The notes: a model not told the origin generated them from the letters alone. 37,592 bases of DNA from Propionibacteriaceae bacterium (GCA_009778535.1 WRJP01000002.1:1-37592); one strand, 5' to 3'; positions 1 to 8,284 are shown, numbered from the stretch's first letter. Numbers and translations are program-made.

Positions 1-500
1 AGTAACAGCAACTCGGGGTCAGTCATTAGCGCCCGCGCTATTTGAACTCGTTTACGTTCACCCTCGCTGAGAGTGCCAAAGGTGCGCCGCGCTAACTGAT
101 CAACCTGGAGCATCTTCATCAGGTGCTGTGCCCTATCGAAATCTGCTTCCTCATATTGCTCAATCCAGCGTCCCGTTACAGCATGTGCCGCAGAGATGAC
201 TACATCACGAACAGATTCTGATTTCGGAATTTGATCTGCCAGTGCTGCTGAAGTGACTCCGATGCGCGGCCTGAGTTCGAAAACGTCAACTTTGCCAAGT
301 CTTTGTCCCAGCAGGACAGCTGTTCCGCGGCTGGGGTGCCAATTTGCACCCAGAATCTGTAATAAAGTCGTTTTGCCGGCACCATTTGGGCCAATGATTA
401 CCCAACGCTCGCTGTCAGCAACAGTCCAATTGATATTGTGCAGCAAAGTGGTTTGGGAACGAACGACACAGACTCCGGTCAGCTCAACTACGGTTCCCAT
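1..500 (-). CDS. ABC transporter ATP-binding protein (YlmA-like), 3' end cut by window edge
   Basis: This is an ABC-type ATPase read directly from the minus strand. It is missing from the ORF track because it has no stop inside the window. It starts MGTVVELTGVCVVRSQTTLL and has a Walker A motif GPNGAGKTT near residue 40 and an ABC signature LSEGERKR near residue 145. It runs off the left edge before Walker B is complete. The layout is that of a single-domain soluble ATPase of the YlmA / actinobacterial 'LSEGE' subfamily. No permease lies next to it in the window, so substrate and partner are unknown. The ATG (498-500) sits inside the palindrome CCCATATGGG and has no clear ribosome binding site. 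The ABC ATPase call is firm; the subfamily is inferred from the signature variant. Confidence 0.88.
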   Translation of the reverse strand, partial: MGTVVELTGVCVVRSQTTLLHNINWTVADSERWVIIGPNGAGKTTLLQILGANWHPSRGTAVLLGQRLGKVDVFELRPRIGVTSAALADQIPKSESVRDVVISAAHAVTGRWIEQYEEADFDRAQHLMKMLQVDQLARRTFGTLSEGERKRVQIARALMTDPELLL

Positions 501-608
501 ATGGGTAAATTACATTAGCGAAGCGATTTTCTCATTGTCTTGCAGTAGAAAACGCTGCAATGTCACCTGGCGCTAGAGACTTACACAATAAATTTGAAGC
601 AATGTCGA

Positions 609-1379
609 TCAGGCACCAGTGGAGTGCAAACCTCCATCGACATGAATCATTTCCCCTGTTGTCGCCAGGAACCAGTCACTCAATAGCGCCACAACCGCTT
701 TAGCTGTCGGCGTTGCATCGTTGGAATCCCAACCCAAGGGCGCGCGCTGCGCCCAGATGTCGTTGAAGCGCTGCGAACCGGGAATCGCCTTCTTGGCGAT
801 AGTGTCTAGCGGTCCCGCCGCGACTAGATTGCAGCGAATTCCGTCTGCCCCCAGATAACGTGCCAGATACCGCGAAGCGCTTTCCAGCGCAGCTTTGGAG
901 ACCCCCATCCAATCGTAGGTCGGCCAAGAAGTTCGAGCGTCGAACGTCAATCCAACTATTGCTGCTGATTTTGTAAACAGTGGTTTTACGGCCATGGCCA
1001 AACTCACCAAGGAATACGCTGAAGTATGCAGTGATACCGAGACGTCTTCCCAGTTTGTCGAAAGAAAGGCTCCCCCCAGCGCTCGTTCGGGGTTGGCGTA
1101 AGCGATGGAATGAACCAACCCGTCGAGGCTGTCGCAATGTTCACGCAGTGCTGTCGGGAGTGCCGCTAGCTGCTCGGCGTTGGTGACATCGACTTCCAAT
1201 AGCGGCGGCACCGGATTCAAACGCTGTAGGACACGCTGCGTTAGGCTCATCGCGCGTCCGAAGTTGCTCACGATCACATTCGCACCTTCAGCTTGGGCGA
1301 TTTCGACAACCCGATACCCAATCGAGGTATTCATAGTCACGCCTGCGACCATGATGTTTTTGCCCGCTAAGATTCCCAT
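609..1379 (-). CDS. fabI: Enoyl-[acyl-carrier-protein] reductase (NADH), FabI/InhA type
   Basis: FabI reduces trans-2-enoyl-ACP in the last step of each type II fatty-acid elongation cycle, in the cytoplasm. The product is 256 aa, the usual length. The dinucleotide-binding segment is GVTMNTSIGYRVVEIAQ at the N-terminus. The FabI-type active site Tyr-x6-Lys is present as YDWMGVSK (Y155, K162), which separates it from YxxxK SDRs such as its neighbour. The C-terminus has the conserved GEMIHVDGG. I placed the start at ATG 1379 (MGILAGKNIMVAGV) because GGAGAGACGAA precedes it; the longer track ORF from 1412 adds a non-conserved MQQQIGERRDE. It follows fabG by 40 bp on the same strand, the same order as mycobacterial mabA-inhA, so the pair is probably one transcript. 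Confidence 0.95.
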   Translation of the reverse strand: MGILAGKNIMVAGVTMNTSIGYRVVEIAQAEGANVIVSNFGRAMSLTQRVLQRLNPVPPLLEVDVTNAEQLAALPTALREHCDSLDGLVHSIAYANPERALGGAFLSTNWEDVSVSLHTSAYSLVSLAMAVKPLFTKSAAIVGLTFDARTSWPTYDWMGVSKAALESASRYLARYLGADGIRCNLVAAGPLDTIAKKAIPGSQRFNDIWAQRAPLGWDSNDATPTAKAVVALLSDWFLATTGEMIHVDGGLHSTGA

Positions 1380-1419
1380 TTCGTCTCTCCGTTCTCCGAT
1401 CTGCTGCTGCACATCGCCG

Positions 1420-2130
1420 CTAGTGTCCCATTCCTAGGCCGCCATCCACTGGCAATATCGCGCCGGTGATATATCCGGCTTCATCACTGGTCAGGAAGCT
1501 CACTGCTGCTGCCACGTCGTCAACGTCTCCGGTTCTGGGGATTGCCAGTTGCGATAGATAGCCGTCGGTGACCTCATTTGACAAGCCCGCTGTCATATCA
1601 GTGGTGATGTAACCTGGAGCTACCACGTTTACGGTGATTCCGCGCGAGCCAATCTCTCTCGCCATTGACCTGGCAACACCAACGAGTCCGGCCTTGGTGG
1701 CTGCATAGTTCACCTGCCCTGGCGATCCTTTGAAAGCCACAACTGAACCAGTAAAGACGATCCTGCCCCATTTGGCGCGCAGCATGGACTTCGCTGCTCG
1801 TTTGGCACATAAAAAAGCGCCAGTGAGATTAACGTCAATAACCTGCTTCCAACTAGATTCACTCATTCTCAGCAGTAACATGTCGTCGGTCATTCCAGCA
1901 TTTGCAATCAAAATTTGAACTGGGCCGTTGGCAGCTTCAGCCTCGTCAAATGCGGCTGCTACTTGTGCTGAATCACAAACATCGCCAGCGATACCCAGTG
2001 CTGATTGCGGGGCATCTCCGCTTCGAGAAAAGCATGCTACCTTGTGTCCGGCTGCTAAATAGCGTTCGGCGATAGCCTTTCCGATACCTCGGTTCCCGCC
2101 GGTTACGAATACACTTCGGATTTGTCCCAT
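1420..2130 (-). CDS. fabG: 3-oxoacyl-[acyl-carrier-protein] reductase FabG (MabA-like)
   Basis: FabG is the NADPH-dependent beta-ketoacyl-ACP reductase of the FAS II elongation cycle. The 236-aa protein is a classical SDR: cofactor-binding TGGNRGIGKA near residue 10, structural NAG (LIANAGMTDD), catalytic Ser in TGSVVAFKG, and catalytic YAATK. The C-terminus ITGAILPVDGGLGMGH is typical of FabG1/MabA. It is the first gene of a fabG-fabI unit and lies 143 bp from the end of the upstream ABC-F gene. I see no convincing promoter or strong ribosome binding site before the ATG (GTGACCTAATG). The pairing with an InhA-type reductase supports a role in fatty-acid elongation rather than another SDR function. 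Confidence 0.94.
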   Translation of the reverse strand: MGQIRSVFVTGGNRGIGKAIAERYLAAGHKVACFSRSGDAPQSALGIAGDVCDSAQVAAAFDEAEAANGPVQILIANAGMTDDMLLLRMSESSWKQVIDVNLTGAFLCAKRAAKSMLRAKWGRIVFTGSVVAFKGSPGQVNYAATKAGLVGVARSMAREIGSRGITVNVVAPGYITTDMTAGLSNEVTDGYLSQLAIPRTGDVDDVAAAVSFLTSDEAGYITGAILPVDGGLGMGH

Positions 2131-2273
2131 TAGGTCACGATAGCGCTATTGCGGTCAGCAAAAACTGAATTTTTCAACAACATCCCTGCCGCATATTTGT
2201 GTGACATCCCTAGAATTCCTAGATTTCACTTTTTCACTTGTCGCCAGCGACATGTCGTTGCTACGGTGGCTGC

Positions 2274-3875
2274 CTACGCCAGCGAAACCAGGTCGGCGTA
2301 GTCCGCATCCCACAAATCCTCGACTCCGTCGGGGAGCAACAGCACCCGTTCTGGTTCCAGAGCGTGTACGGCTCCTTCATCATGGGTGACCAAGATAATG
2401 GCGCCTTTATAGGTGCGGATAGCATTCAATACCTCTGCCCGTGACAGGGGGTCGAGGTTGTTGGTTGGCTCATCCAATAGCAGCACATTCGCGGCCGAAA
2501 CTACCAACATTGCCAGCGCCAGCCGAGTCTTTTCTCCGCCAGATAGCACTCCAACTGGCTTGTCTACATCGGTTCCAGTAAAGAGAAACGAGCCCAGCAA
2601 CGAACGCACCCCGGTTTCGGATAAGTCCTGCGGCGCTGACGTCATGGCGTTCTCCAACACGGTACGCGAGGTATCTAGCTGCTCGTGCTCTTGGGCGTAG
2701 TAGCCCAATTTCAGTCCGTGGCCTGGTTTGACCTCTCCGGTATCTGGTGGCTCGATGCCAGCCAGGATGCGCAGCAAGGTGGTTTTGCCTGCGCCGTTCA
2801 ACCCTAAAACAACCACTTTGGAACCGCTATCAATCGCCAACGAAACGTCGGTGAAAACTTCCAGTGAGCCGTAGCTTTTGGAAAGATCAGTAGCCGCTAA
2901 GGGGGTTTTCCCAACCGGAGCGGGCTTGGGAAACTTGATTTTGGCGACCTTACCCTCAACACGTTCAGCTTCCAAGCCGGTCAACAACTTATCCGCCCGC
3001 TTCAGCATCGTCTGAGCTGCAACTGCCTTTGTCGCCTTCGCGCGCATCTTATTCGCCTGTGCAATCAACGCTTCTGCTTTACGTTCGGCGCTGGCTCGTT
3101 CACGCTTGCGGCGTTTCTCATCGGTTTCACGTTGCAACAGGTAGTGCTTCCAATCCATCGCGTATTGATCGAGCACCTGCCGGTTCGCATCCAGGTGAAA
3201 AACCTTGTTGACGGTGGTTTGTAGCAGTCCTGCGTCGTGGGAAATAATCAGAAGTGCACCTGCGTATGAACTCAAAAATCCGCGCAGCCAAACGATCGAA
3301 TCTGCATCGAGATGGTTTGTTGGCTCGTCCAAAAGCAAGTTATCAGCACCAGAAAACAATATCCGCGCCAATTCCACTCGACGCCGCTGCCCTCCCGATA
3401 ACGTTCCTAAAGGTTGGGTCAAAACCCGATCAGGTAAACCCAAATTTGCCGCAATCTGAGCAGCCTGCGCCTGTGCCGGATAACCGCCAGCTACCGCAAA
3501 TTCTGCTTCTGCGCGCGCGTAGGCTTTCATAGCTTGGGCTTGTTCTTCCCCGGTGGTATGCGCCATTGCATCGGCGTAGCGCTGCAATCTAGCAAGAATA
3601 GAATCCAGCCCACGAGCGCCCAAGATTCGCTGCCTGGCTAACTGCTCCAAATCACCAGTTCGGGGGTCTTGCGGCAAATATCCGATACGGCCGCTGCGAG
3701 TAACTTGACCAGCTGCTGGCAAGCCCAGTCCGGCAAGGATTTTGGTCAGTGTGGTCTTACCGGCACCATTTCTCCCAACCAAGCCAATCTTGTCACCGGC
3801 TGCAATCTGGAAGCTGGCAGGTTGCAGGAGTAGCTGTGCTCCAGCCCGCACTTCCACATTTTTTGCAACCAACAC
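2274..3875 (-). CDS. ABC-F family ATPase (ribosome-associated, Rv1473-like)
   Basis: The protein has 533 aa and two ABC ATPase domains in one chain with no membrane segment, which defines the ABC-F family of translation factors and antibiotic-resistance ATPases that act at the ribosomal E site. Domain 1 has Walker A GRNGAGKTT (about residue 35) and signature LSGGQRRRVELAR (about 160). Domain 2 has GLNGAGKTT (about 360) and LSGGEKTRLALAM (about 445). Both have DEPTNHLD/DEPTNNLD Walker B motifs. The linker between the domains is a charged, Lys/Arg/Ala-rich helix (roughly residues 245-300) with no long extension. The start is GTG 3875 with no obvious ribosome binding site. A good sigma-70-like promoter lies 36-64 bp upstream. 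Whether it confers resistance or regulates translation cannot be told from sequence. Confidence 0.92.
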   Translation of the reverse strand: MLVAKNVEVRAGAQLLLQPASFQIAAGDKIGLVGRNGAGKTTLTKILAGLGLPAAGQVTRSGRIGYLPQDPRTGDLEQLARQRILGARGLDSILARLQRYADAMAHTTGEEQAQAMKAYARAEAEFAVAGGYPAQAQAAQIAANLGLPDRVLTQPLGTLSGGQRRRVELARILFSGADNLLLDEPTNHLDADSIVWLRGFLSSYAGALLIISHDAGLLQTTVNKVFHLDANRQVLDQYAMDWKHYLLQRETDEKRRKRERASAERKAEALIAQANKMRAKATKAVAAQTMLKRADKLLTGLEAERVEGKVAKIKFPKPAPVGKTPLAATDLSKSYGSLEVFTDVSLAIDSGSKVVVLGLNGAGKTTLLRILAGIEPPDTGEVKPGHGLKLGYYAQEHEQLDTSRTVLENAMTSAPQDLSETGVRSLLGSFLFTGTDVDKPVGVLSGGEKTRLALAMLVVSAANVLLLDEPTNNLDPLSRAEVLNAIRTYKGAIILVTHDEGAVHALEPERVLLLPDGVEDLWDADYADLVSLA

Positions 3876-3910
3876 GAGGAATGAGTCTAGCTAACCAGCG
3901 TGAACCGGTC

Positions 3911-3939
3911 ATATCACTACGGTGCAGGAGGGACGTCAA
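3911..3939 (-). promoter_or_regulatory. Candidate promoter for the ABC-F gene
   Basis: Read on the minus strand, TTGACG (3939-3934) and TGATAT (3916-3911) are separated by 17 bp. The -35 matches consensus at 5 of 6 positions; the -10 is weaker. This would place the start site near 3904 and give a leader of about 30 nt before GTG 3875. It lies in the only intergenic space between the ABC-F gene and the RHH gene. Confidence 0.5.
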
Positions 3940-4017
3940 CGGTAACCAGCGGGTTGGGGCGCGCGAACAGGGCTCCCTATTTGTCATCTGGTCGCGCTGC
4001 GGAGCAGCGTCGCAGGA

Positions 4018-4236
4018 TCACTGTTTACTGGGTCGGCCGGGACGCCGGATGGGATTTGCATCGGCAGGCAGACGGCCGGAGCGTTTCAACTCTTGACGCA
4101 GCAGCATCTCGATGTGGGCGTTCAGGGAGCGGAACTCATCACTGGCCCAGCGGGTTAGGGCAAGGTGTACAGCAGGGTCTAGGCGCAGCAGAATCGACCG
4201 GCGTCCGCCAGCCGATTCTGGTGTCGAATCATCCAT
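4018..4236 (-). CDS. Ribbon-helix-helix (Arc/HicB-antitoxin-like) DNA-binding protein
   Basis: This small 72-aa protein has a ribbon-helix-helix pattern: a short strand RRSILLRLDPAVHLALTRWA, then a helix pair ending LNAHIEMLLRQELKRSGR, and a basic tail RRPGRPSKQ. RHH proteins of this type dimerise and bind palindromic operators; many are antitoxins or autoregulators. Its ATG overlaps the stop codon of the SPFH gene by one base (TGATG), so it is probably translationally coupled to it. No toxin gene is adjacent. I recall SPFH genes of other actinobacteria being followed by such an ORF, which suggests a conserved pair. I infer that it regulates the operon through the palindrome at 5192-5210; nothing here proves it. 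Confidence 0.78.
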   Translation of the reverse strand: MDDSTPESAGGRRSILLRLDPAVHLALTRWASDEFRSLNAHIEMLLRQELKRSGRLPADANPIRRPGRPSKQ

Positions 4237-5171
4237 CAGTTATAGAGCGTTCCGGCATTTACCACCGGGGTAGCTTGGGCTGAGCCGCACAGTACTACGA
4301 GCAGGTTAGAAACCATCGCGGCCTTGCGCTCTTCGTCAAGAGCTACCACATCATCTGCTTCCAATCTACGCAGCGCTGCTTCCACCATCGAGACTGCACC
4401 TTCCACAATCAACTCCCGGGCTGCAATCACTGCCGAGGCTTGCTGACGTTGCAACATCGCATGGGCGATTTCTTGGGCGTATGCCAGTGATGAGATTCTG
4501 ACCTCGACCACTTCCAAACCAGCAATCGCTATCCGCGCAGCGACTTCTTGTGCCAGTTCTTGCGCTACCTGTTCTGTGGAACCGCGCAGGGACGTCGTAC
4601 CGGCATCTGAACTACCGTAGGGATGGGCAGAAGCGACATGCCGCAGTGCCGACTCGGATTGGATGGCGACGAAGCCCGCAAATTTTTCGACTGCGAAAAC
4701 CGCCTTCGCGGTATCGGCAACTTGCCATACTACGATGGCAGCGATGTTTACCGGATTACCATCGGCATCGTTCACTTTGAGTTCATTGGTTTCAAAGTTC
4801 CGAACTTTGATGGAAACCTTCTTGGTAATCACCATGGGGATGGTCATCCGCAGTCCAGTTATGCGGATCGTGCCCACGTATTTACCAAAGAATTGCAGCA
4901 CCTTTGTCTCGCCAGGATTGACTATCCGTATTGTCGAAAACAGCACGCCTGCCCCCAGCCACGCCACTACCGACAAGATCAGCAACACAAAGTCCTCATC
5001 ACCAGCCTCTTCTTTGATGGCGAACAGCACAAAGACCCAGATGCCCACCACAGTGATTGCGATTGCTAAGACCAGCGCTAACCAACCATTGATTGAAAAC
5101 GCGGTCACTTCCTTCACTTCGCTTCCGGCTCCGGTGTTCTGGAGCGGAGCGCCAACATTGTCAGTATTCAT
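4236..5171 (-). CDS. SPFH/band 7 domain membrane protein (stomatin-like)
   Basis: The protein has 311 aa. Two hydrophobic segments near the N-terminus (about residues 28-52 and 62-82, separated by a short acidic loop EEAGDED) anchor it in the membrane. An SPFH/band 7 domain follows, beginning STIRIVNPGETKVLQFFGKYVG and containing the typical VRNFETNELKVNDADGNPV and AIVVWQVADTAKAVFAVE. The region after about residue 205 is Ala/Glu-rich and helical (EQVAQELAQEVAARI, AQEIAHAMLQRQQA), as expected for the oligomerising flotillin/stomatin stalk. SPFH proteins form membrane-bound rings that organise proteases or transporters. No NfeD or FtsH partner is adjacent; the only linked gene is the RHH protein. 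The ATG is preceded by a strong GGGAGGGTAAAG ribosome binding site. The specific role is unknown. Confidence 0.9.
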   Translation of the reverse strand: MNTDNVGAPLQNTGAGSEVKEVTAFSINGWLALVLAIAITVVGIWVFVLFAIKEEAGDEDFVLLILSVVAWLGAGVLFSTIRIVNPGETKVLQFFGKYVGTIRITGLRMTIPMVITKKVSIKVRNFETNELKVNDADGNPVNIAAIVVWQVADTAKAVFAVEKFAGFVAIQSESALRHVASAHPYGSSDAGTTSLRGSTEQVAQELAQEVAARIAIAGLEVVEVRISSLAYAQEIAHAMLQRQQASAVIAARELIVEGAVSMVEAALRRLEADDVVALDEERKAAMVSNLLVVLCGSAQATPVVNAGTLYN

Positions 5172-5191
5172 CTTTACCCTCCCATTAAAAC

Positions 5192-5210
5192 TGATATCAA
5201 ATAGATATCA
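5192..5210. promoter_or_regulatory. Perfect 19-bp palindrome, candidate operator at the SPFH-RHH promoter
   Basis: TGATATC-AAATA-GATATCA is an inverted repeat with perfect 7-bp arms, 21 bp upstream of the SPFH start. On the minus strand a possible promoter TTGAAC (5230-5225), 17-bp spacer, TATCTA (5207-5202) places the palindrome over the -10 element, the usual position for a repressor site. The RHH protein encoded two genes along is the natural candidate ligand. The -10 match is modest, so the promoter itself is less certain than the palindrome. Confidence 0.55.
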
Positions 5211-5300
5211 CAATAACTGCGGCGGTTCAAGTCTTCGAGCCTGCTATCTCAAACCTCGATTTGAATGTAGGCTCAAATCACCTCATGCGAAAGGAATACT

Positions 5301-5939
5301 GTGGCTACCAGGTCAACGCTTGCAGCACCAGTAACTGCTCGTATCGAGGTGAAAAAATCAATCTTCATCGGACAAGTAATTCCGGTCGTCGATGTAGCAC
5401 AAGCCAATGCCGCCCTTGCCGCGATACGGAAAGAGCATTACGGCGCACGGCACCACTGCTCCGCAATGATCTTAGGTGATGACGGTGAACTCCAACGTTC
5501 CAATGACGATGGTGAACCAGCGGGCAGCGCAGGCGCTCCAATCTTGGCGGTATTAGTGCATCAGAACCTGACCAATGTAATTGCCGTCGTGACCCGCTAT
5601 TTCGGAGGAACATTGCTGGGGGTTGGCGGCTTGATTCGTGCCTACACCAGTGCAGTATCCGGGGCGCTTACTCGCGCTACAGTGGTGTCGTATCAGCCAG
5701 CAACTGCCTATCTGCTCAGCTGCGATTTTGAGATTCAAGGCGATTTTGAATCGAAGCTGCGAATGTGGCTGGAAAACCACTGTGCTGAGTTGACGCAAGC
5801 CAGCTATGAACCGCATCCGCAATTTGAGTTACGCGTAGCAGAATCCGACGAAGTAGATTTCGCCACCTGGGTTGCCCCTTGGCGCAGCAAAGGGGTTAGC
5901 AGCGCTGCGCTCGGGGCAGCAAAGATCGCTATTAGCTGA
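5301..5939 (+). CDS. yigZ: YigZ/IMPACT family (UPF0029) protein
   Basis: This 212-aa protein belongs to the YigZ/IMPACT family. It shows the N-terminal family core KKSIFIGQVIPV, then HHCSAMILGDD, the hallmark SNDDGEPAGSAGAPIL, and VTRYFGGTLLGVGGLIRAY. The C-terminal half (about 135-210) matches the ferredoxin-like DUF1949 domain. The family is widespread, and eukaryotic IMPACT modulates Gcn2 and translation. The bacterial function is not settled. The start is GTG 5301, supported by AAGGAA eight to ten bases upstream. It is divergent from the SPFH gene and convergent with the nitroreductase, whose coding end it overlaps by 8 bp. Confidence 0.9.
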   Translation: MATRSTLAAPVTARIEVKKSIFIGQVIPVVDVAQANAALAAIRKEHYGARHHCSAMILGDDGELQRSNDDGEPAGSAGAPILAVLVHQNLTNVIAVVTRYFGGTLLGVGGLIRAYTSAVSGALTRATVVSYQPATAYLLSCDFEIQGDFESKLRMWLENHCAELTQASYEPHPQFELRVAESDEVDFATWVAPWRSKGVSSAALGAAKIAIS

Positions 5940-6495
5940 CGGTGATCGCCTTATTCGGATCGGGCTCATGTGGCGGATTCGCAGGTCTGTCTGAGAAGCC
6001 CAGCAGGACTGATACCGAAAAATCGAAATCCGGCGGAAAACCTAAGCGCTGTTTCATCGCTTCGCCTGCTTCGCCGTCAAAAAGGACTCGGGCAAATCCA
6101 CAAATCACCGAATCCACCCCAAGTGAGGCAGCGGCAAGCGTTAAATGCGAGGCCACGATTCCGCAATCCAGATCAATGTAGTGAGCTATTCCCGCCGGAT
6201 CTTTCGCGATAAACATGATGGCCGAAGCGTTGTAGAAAAGGGTGCCGCCGCGATCCATTAGGCGTTGGTGGTCTTTCGGAGAGCTAATCGCCATGCGCGC
6301 CATAGCATTTGCGTCTAACTCGTCTATCAAGGCTTTATCGGAAAGTGTAATAATCCGCCAAGGCTGTCTGTTCTTCGCGCTGGGCGCGCAAAGCCCCGCA
6401 TGTGCGATCTCTTGTAAGGTCTGTTCCGGAATCGGTGCGCCGTCAAAAGTCCGGCAAGAGTATCTGGTCTTGATCACTTCGAGAGTTTGGTTCAT
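5932..6495 (-). CDS. Nitroreductase family protein (FMN-dependent)
   Basis: The product is 187 aa from the chosen start. Family signatures include the N-terminal MNQTLEVIKTRYSCRTFDG, the FMN-contacting CAPSAKNRQPWRI, and DLDCGIVASHLTLAAASLGVDSVICG. These enzymes are flavin-dependent NAD(P)H oxidoreductases with broad quinone or nitro substrates; the natural substrate cannot be inferred. The track ORF extends to 6603, but ATG 6495 is preferred because a GAGG six bases upstream precedes it and homology begins there. A candidate promoter with an internal palindrome lies 20-48 bp upstream. The coding end overlaps that of yigZ, tail to tail, by 8 bp, leaving no room for a dedicated terminator. Confidence 0.9.
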   Translation of the reverse strand: MNQTLEVIKTRYSCRTFDGAPIPEQTLQEIAHAGLCAPSAKNRQPWRIITLSDKALIDELDANAMARMAISSPKDHQRLMDRGGTLFYNASAIMFIAKDPAGIAHYIDLDCGIVASHLTLAAASLGVDSVICGFARVLFDGEAGEAMKQRLGFPPDFDFSVSVLLGFSDRPANPPHEPDPNKAITVS

Positions 6496-6514
6496 CTGCG
6501 CCTCATTTCTGTTC

Positions 6515-6543
6515 GGTATCGTGGGAACACTCACCTGTTCCAA
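6515..6543 (-). promoter_or_regulatory. Candidate promoter of the nitroreductase gene with an operator-like palindrome
   Basis: On the minus strand, TTGGAA (6543-6538) and GATACC (6520-6515) are 17 bp apart. Between them, overlapping the -35, is a perfect inverted repeat GGAACA-CTCACC-TGTTCC (6524-6541). A palindrome in the promoter spacer suits a MarR/TetR-type repressor. The -10 match is weak. No regulator gene is adjacent. Confidence 0.4.
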
Positions 6544-6673
6544 TTTTGTCAGAAAACGCTCCAGATTTGGGAGAATCCACCCACCTTTTACCTCGTAAAC
6601 CAAACTGATTATCCTGGTTCGGCTAGTTGAGCGACCAGCAGAATGCGGTGCTCAAACTAACCAGAAAAACACT

Positions 6674-8212
6674 TCACCGCTTGCGGAACAGTTTCTGTTT
6701 CGCCGACAGCAGCATTTTGCGCATCACTTCAACCTTTAGTAGGTACGCCGCTAGCGCGTAGGTAACCAACCCCAAGGTGCCGTAGCACGCGAGCCGCGCC
6801 AACCGATCAACGAAGCGCTCCCCCGGCAATGCCAGATAGTTAAACAACAAGAAAACGACACCGGCGCAAACCGCCGCGCAAACCAGAATCCGCAAAAATT
6901 GCCCGGCTACCTTTTTCAAACCCATCCGCCCGATATGCTTTCGCAACACCGCCACCATCATGATCGCGCAGGTGACGCTGGCGATAGAAGTCGCTAGCGT
7001 CAATCCACGCGCGTACAGGACATCTTTGAGAACAATATCGAGAATGATGTTGATCACTACCGCTATGATGCCCAAAAGCATCGGTATTCTCGTTTTTTGC
7101 AGTGCATAGAAAACTCGCGCGAAAAAACTACGCAGCCCATATCCGATAAGCCCAATAATGTAGAACGCGAATACGGGAGCGGTATACAGCGTGTTTGCGT
7201 GGGTATACTCACCGCGCTCAAACAGTAGCGCCACAATATCGGTTTGCAATAAATAAGCGATGACAATCACAGGCAAGGTGATCAACGCTATCGTTTCAAT
7301 CGAGACTCGGATGGTTTTTTTCATACCATCGGTGTCATTCTTGGCCGCAAACCGTGAAAGCCGCGTATACATTACGGTGGTGATAGGGACAATCAGGATC
7401 CCCATTATGGGCTGTCCAATGCGGAAACTCTCGCCGATGGCAGACGGAGCGTTGTCCCCCATAGCCGAAGAAAATCTGGTATCGACGATTGTGTTGAGCT
7501 CGTCGAAAGCGGCGCTGATGAATCCCGGGATTGCCAGCATAAACATCCGTCGCAGATCGGCATCTTTGAGATTAAGTTTTGCGCGATAGTGGAAGCGGCC
7601 TTTCAAAAAAGGCAGCAGGATTAGTATCTGCACTGCGGCAGAGCATCCAGCGATTAGCGCCACCATGCGGATGTCGTCGAATATCAAGCAGGCGATGATG
7701 ACGCAAAAGCTCAGCGCGAACCCCATTAGTTGTTCCGGCAGGAAATGTTTTCTGGCGTTTAGCAGGTTGGCCAATACGCCTGCCACCGCCCAAAACATCA
7801 GGAACGGTATGATGCGGCGCGTCATGTCGATTACCAGCGCCAAACCTTCCGGACTGCCGTCCCATACTATTGCGCCAAACTGCGGTGCGAGTAGGACTCC
7901 CAGCCCACTAGCGATGATCGCACACAGGATATACAGGTTCAGCACATTGCTAGCGAAAACTCCAGCGGGCTTCTCGCCGGAGTCTAGTCGTATCTTGGAA
8001 TAGATTGGGATGAATGAAGCGCTGGTGCCGATGCTAAAGAGAATCGTAAAGATATAGACGATGTTGAAGGAGGCCAAATACGCGCTTTTTTCCACTGTTT
8101 GCCCGAATTGCGCTGCTAGCACTGCTTCTCTAACAAACCCGACAATTTTGCTGAGTACGATTACCAGCGACAACAGAATTGTCGTCTTAAATACTTTTTC
8201 CGGTTCTGCCAT
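6674..8212 (-). CDS. murJ: MurJ/MviN-family lipid-linked oligosaccharide flippase
   Basis: This 512-aa polytopic membrane protein of the MVF superfamily has about 13-14 hydrophobic segments. The N-terminal signature is typical of MurJ: KIVGFVREAVLAAQFG, followed by IPIYSKI. Also visible are NLLNARKHFLPEQL and the second-half LRSFFARVFYALQKTRIP. MurJ flips lipid II across the cytoplasmic membrane; paralogues move other lipid-linked sugars. The start at 8212 is set by a near-perfect GGAGGT five bases before ATG; the upstream MPSLRPANRCC part of the track ORF is rejected. The main actinobacterial MurJ (Rv3910 type) usually has C-terminal extensions and sits near the origin. This one is short, resembles Firmicutes proteins to my eye, and is paired with a beta-propeller gene 72 bp upstream. 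It may be an extra, acquired flippase. Confidence 0.88.
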   Translation of the reverse strand: MAEPEKVFKTTILLSLVIVLSKIVGFVREAVLAAQFGQTVEKSAYLASFNIVYIFTILFSIGTSASFIPIYSKIRLDSGEKPAGVFASNVLNLYILCAIIASGLGVLLAPQFGAIVWDGSPEGLALVIDMTRRIIPFLMFWAVAGVLANLLNARKHFLPEQLMGFALSFCVIIACLIFDDIRMVALIAGCSAAVQILILLPFLKGRFHYRAKLNLKDADLRRMFMLAIPGFISAAFDELNTIVDTRFSSAMGDNAPSAIGESFRIGQPIMGILIVPITTVMYTRLSRFAAKNDTDGMKKTIRVSIETIALITLPVIVIAYLLQTDIVALLFERGEYTHANTLYTAPVFAFYIIGLIGYGLRSFFARVFYALQKTRIPMLLGIIAVVINIILDIVLKDVLYARGLTLATSIASVTCAIMMVAVLRKHIGRMGLKKVAGQFLRILVCAAVCAGVVFLLFNYLALPGERFVDRLARLACYGTLGLVTYALAAYLLKVEVMRKMLLSAKQKLFRKR

Positions 8213-8284
8213 GTGACCTCCGCGGCAGCACCTATTTGCTGGTCTTAATGATGGCACCCCATCTGTTTATTGGCAGCGCATTGT

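Noticed and set aside
2239-2252. TGTCGC-CA-GCGACA inverted repeat between ABC-F and fabG
   Set aside because: A short perfect palindrome, but it has a 2-base loop and no T-run or nearby promoter match; no function can be supported.
3995-4009. CGCTGC-GGA-GCAGCG hairpin after the RHH gene as a terminator
   Set aside because: A perfect stem just past the stop, but no T-run follows on the minus strand; left as an unassigned inverted repeat.
6677-6686. CCGCTTGCGG hairpin at the end of murJ as an intrinsic terminator
   Set aside because: The stem is 4 bp, lies inside the coding end, and the following T-run is 7 bases away, so a terminator is not supported.
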